In this document: in pieces, positions 61,701-64,000 of the stretch
Numbering within the stretch: the stretch's first letter is position 1
How the letters are laid out: each line of letters opens with the position of its first letter
From: Tetrapyrgos nigripes
Taxonomy: Eukaryota > Basidiomycota > Agaricomycetes > Agaricales > Campanellaceae
Assembly: GCA_013368315.1 (NCBI GenBank)
Contig: JAACJM010000212.1
Coordinates: 62,001 to 126,000, forward strand
Direction: 5' to 3'
DNA: 64,000 bases
Made by a program: the position numbers and the translations under genes
The notes under the pieces: generated by a model
Databases searched by the model: none
What the model saw: only the letters and a program-made list of their open reading frames with translations
Told to the model about the DNA's origin: nothing

Positions 61701-63586
61701 ACCCTTGCCCTTGGCAGCAGCCTTTGTCTCTACAATACCTGCCTTTGTCAACTCGTACTGTAACCTCGTACCACTCCTCAACCCATTCAGATGCTGCCCA
61801 AGTCGATTCAACGAATCCACAGCATCTTCATATGCCCGTCTTCGGCCTTTTCCCTTCATGCTATCCTCTCCAACGTGGTTGATAGCTCCATACCCATCAG
61901 TTTGCTGAGAATTCCTTATCCTCGCCTCTCTACTAGCCACCGTACTCCAATCTGGTCTCCTCATCCTACCCCATAAGAGCCACTCACTCTTCGCTTCTTT
62001 CAGACTCTTCTTCAACCCTGTGAAACTCCCCTGATGAGCTTCAACCGCACGGTGGATCTTTCCCTGACTATTCCGGTGATTGCTGATTGCACCAGGTTCC
62101 AAAAGGAACGTCTCCGTCAACATGGATAGCAACGTAGAAAACGAGTCCAAGGTTTTGACCATATTAGACTGAAGATTTTCCGTCGCAGAAGCCGGCCAGA
62201 CGAGGTAGCAAACAATATTTGAGACCACAGCACCAGTAAGAACGATTCCGCTGACTGAGAGTAGAGTGTGGAAACCGCCTTCTTTGATGAGAACGACAAA
62301 GAGAATGATGGCCATCATGCTGCACGCTGTCGTCAAAAGCTAATTCAGAGGAGTCTTGGTCAAAACGTGAACTGAGAGACATACCAGTGTTAAACTGTGG
62401 ATTGGCCATCCAGACTTTAAGCCAAGCTAGCAGACTCATGGCTAAGCCAACCCAAACGACGGCGAATATATCCCCAACCCACTCATATCCAGGCATGCCT
62501 TCCAACCACCAGAACACAGACATGCAGGATAGACAGACGGCAGCGGCGTAGAAGAGGCCAAACATACAGAACACATCGGCTTCAACCATCCCGCCCATGG
62601 TCTTGGCCGGGTTGAAGTAGACAGCGCTATGATAAAGAGATGTTAGCGGTAGAACAGTAACGCAATAGATCGACTCACACAGTGGCCACCATATGTCCAC
62701 TGGGCAAGGGTCTGCCGCCTCCCTTTCCTCTCGAGACCAAATCGCTGATGAAGCCAGACAGGTAGGGCGAAAATGTAAAGAGGGAAGCGATGAAATAAGC
62801 CAGTGCACACTTGAATATGTTGCGGTACAACACTGGGACATTCGAGAGCCGTTTTGGAGAGTACCATTTTGGTGGTTGTGAGGTGGGTGGAGGTGGAGGC
62901 TGGGGTCCTGCACGGACGGGCGTAGGTATCGGAGAAATGGTCGCATCTGAATCCGAATCCGAATCGGAAGAATGAGAAGAGTCGGAATCAAAGTCTGAAG
63001 AGTAGTCGTAGGAAAAGTTGTTCCTGAAAGATTCCTCTTCAGCGACTGGTGACTGAACATCTACGCTGCTGTATGAGTTTTCCATACTGTCTTCCGCCAC
63101 CACAGATTCTCTCGGGGTTACTTCACCACTGATACTCCGCCCGTGTCCTTGGTGACCTCTCCCTGACCTCTTGAATGATCCTGCCCTTGAACTCATCAAC
63201 TGCCCTTCGTTCTCCATCAACTGGCTGAACACAGACCACTCCCTCTGGGGAGTACGAGGTGTGCTGGGAGGAAGTCTCTTGCGTAAGGTTGGTGAAAGTA
63301 GATGGGGAGAGGTGACGCTCCGTCCCAGCGGTGGCCTGGGGCTTGCATTGGCCGCGCTGTTTGATAAGGTCGAGCCAGCATGGCCAAGACTTGCGTAGTT
63401 TAAGTCCGATGTAGATAACCGCGGTGTGAGAGGCCTCCTATTCGAACTCTGGGCGTTCAAAGTGGAGGAACCAGATGGTGGAGAGGATTCCGAGGAAATG
63501 GAATCCGTGCTGATTGCTGGAGGTGAGCCATTGGGGAAAGTGACCCAAGAAGGACTTGGAAGTGGTTCTGGAGTGCCTTGGGACAT
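58725..63586 (-). CDS. Large multi-span membrane protein, BRE4 / aromatic-acid-exporter-like
   Basis: About 1,300 residues over 4.9 kb with a dozen or more short introns. Start ATG at 63586 (MSQGTPEPLPSPSW). The first 240 residues are disordered, Ser/Pro-rich and acidic. Then follow membrane bundles: FKCALAYFIASLFTFSPYL and GMVEADVFCMFGLFYAAAVC, with AIILFVVLIKEGGFHTLLSV, a long cytosolic insert, and a second bundle (KAGMATAMLAAPAFFDATRP, FFVVISPTIGATNFLGLHR, NLTCLYCYNKREKD). This repeat of two membrane halves fits the fungal DUF2421/ArAE_2 family related to yeast BRE4 and to fusaric-acid-resistance-type exporters. It ends LDNEENRRRIDHAA. Likely exports organic anions or affects Golgi traffic; the substrate is unknown. 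Confidence 0.82.
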
Positions 63587-63798
63587 TTCAAGTCGAGATT
63601 TCGCGATATCGAAAGGGTCTACGGTTCATTTAGCCAAGCCAAGTTTAAACGAAGGAATGAAATCAAAGGACTGTTCCAGAAGAGTGCACAAAAGGAAAAT
63701 GTAACGATGACGGTTATTGTTGACTTGTGCTTACCACCATGGGCGCTTGATGTACTTACTTCTCCTCCTTTCAACTATGAGAATCTTATGCAAATATT

Positions 63799-64000
63799 AT
63801 GCGATTTTGGGCGTCTGAGTCTCTTTCACAATCATCATCACTTTCAGGAACTTCAGACCTTGTCTCCTCTTCTCGTTCTAAAAATCTCTCGGAATATGAA
63901 CGCTATTGGTGGGACCGACGTCGACAGAACTGGCTCGAGCAGAAGGCGTATATGCTTTGCCCTCAGTACCACCCCAACTGGACTCCTTGGAAAGGCATGG
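63799..64000 (+). CDS. Start of a fungal-type protein kinase (runs off the window)
   Basis: From ATG 63799 the frame reads MRFWASESLSQSSSLSG, then YERYWWDRRRQNWLEQKAYM and PQYHPNWTPW. The Trp-rich block is typical of the N-terminal flank of the agaricomycete kinase family whose C-lobe scrap is at 21191. The kinase domain itself lies beyond 64000. It is divergent from the BRE4-like gene with 212 bases between the starts. Confidence 0.55.
   Translation, partial: MRFWASESLSQSSSLSGTSDLVSSSRSKNLSEYERYWWDRRRQNWLEQKAYMLCPQYHPNWTPWKGM

Overview
This window is nuclear DNA of a filamentous basidiomycete, most likely a mushroom-forming agaricomycete. The genes are cut by many short introns of about 45-75 bases with gtragt-type and frequent gtgcgt donors. 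The gene content also fits: a macrofage-activating-glycoprotein-like surface protein, an F-box protein, fungal-type protein kinase pieces, a GMC alcohol oxidase, a cytochrome b561 with a DOMON domain, and secreted LysM and chitinase proteins. No bacterial operon, rRNA, tRNA or CRISPR array was seen.

Left part (1-34 kb) is accessory and heavily rearranged. A three-exon DDE transposase (397-3027) lies just downstream of the isolated first exon of a host gene on the other strand. A six-LysM secreted protein (4544-6720) is repeated as a large inverted copy at 23787-25965. Between the arms lie a tandem pair of monocarboxylate-type MFS transporters (6935-8792, 9433-11307), a complex I 17.8 kDa-type subunit, two FAD-linked oxidases (one broken), a secreted APP1-type phosphatase, a class I methyltransferase, protein-kinase fragments and an ankyrin protein. 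A decayed second ankyrin copy lies beyond the right LysM copy. Next come a CBM18-GH18 chitinase (27997-30349) and, divergent from it, a 16-exon gene for an 859-residue EF-hand/membrane/PAN protein ending in HDEL. Small non-autonomous elements are scattered here: a 204-base TA-flanked MITE, a 126-base fold-back element and a partial relative of it.

Right part (36-64 kb) is mostly ordinary housekeeping and secretory genes: F-box protein, GPI-type surface glycoprotein, FHA protein, small secreted protein, two unknown proteins with a shared short promoter, MFS transporter, GMC oxidase, homocysteine S-methyltransferase, DOMON-cytochrome b561, an API5-family protein, a large BRE4/aromatic-acid-exporter-like membrane protein and the start of a fungal protein kinase. 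There are poorly resolved stretches at 34.3-36.7 kb and around 44 kb.

Two themes matter for the reader. First, chitin-related genes are clustered: two LysM proteins and a chitin-binding chitinase within one rearranged locus, with a conserved CGG-N8-CCG palindrome upstream of each LysM gene. Second, at least nine genes that otherwise look functional carry one extra base inside a short homopolymer. Removing that base in each case restores the expected family motif or splice phase. Consensus error is the simplest explanation, so most frameshifts here should not be read as pseudogenes without checking.
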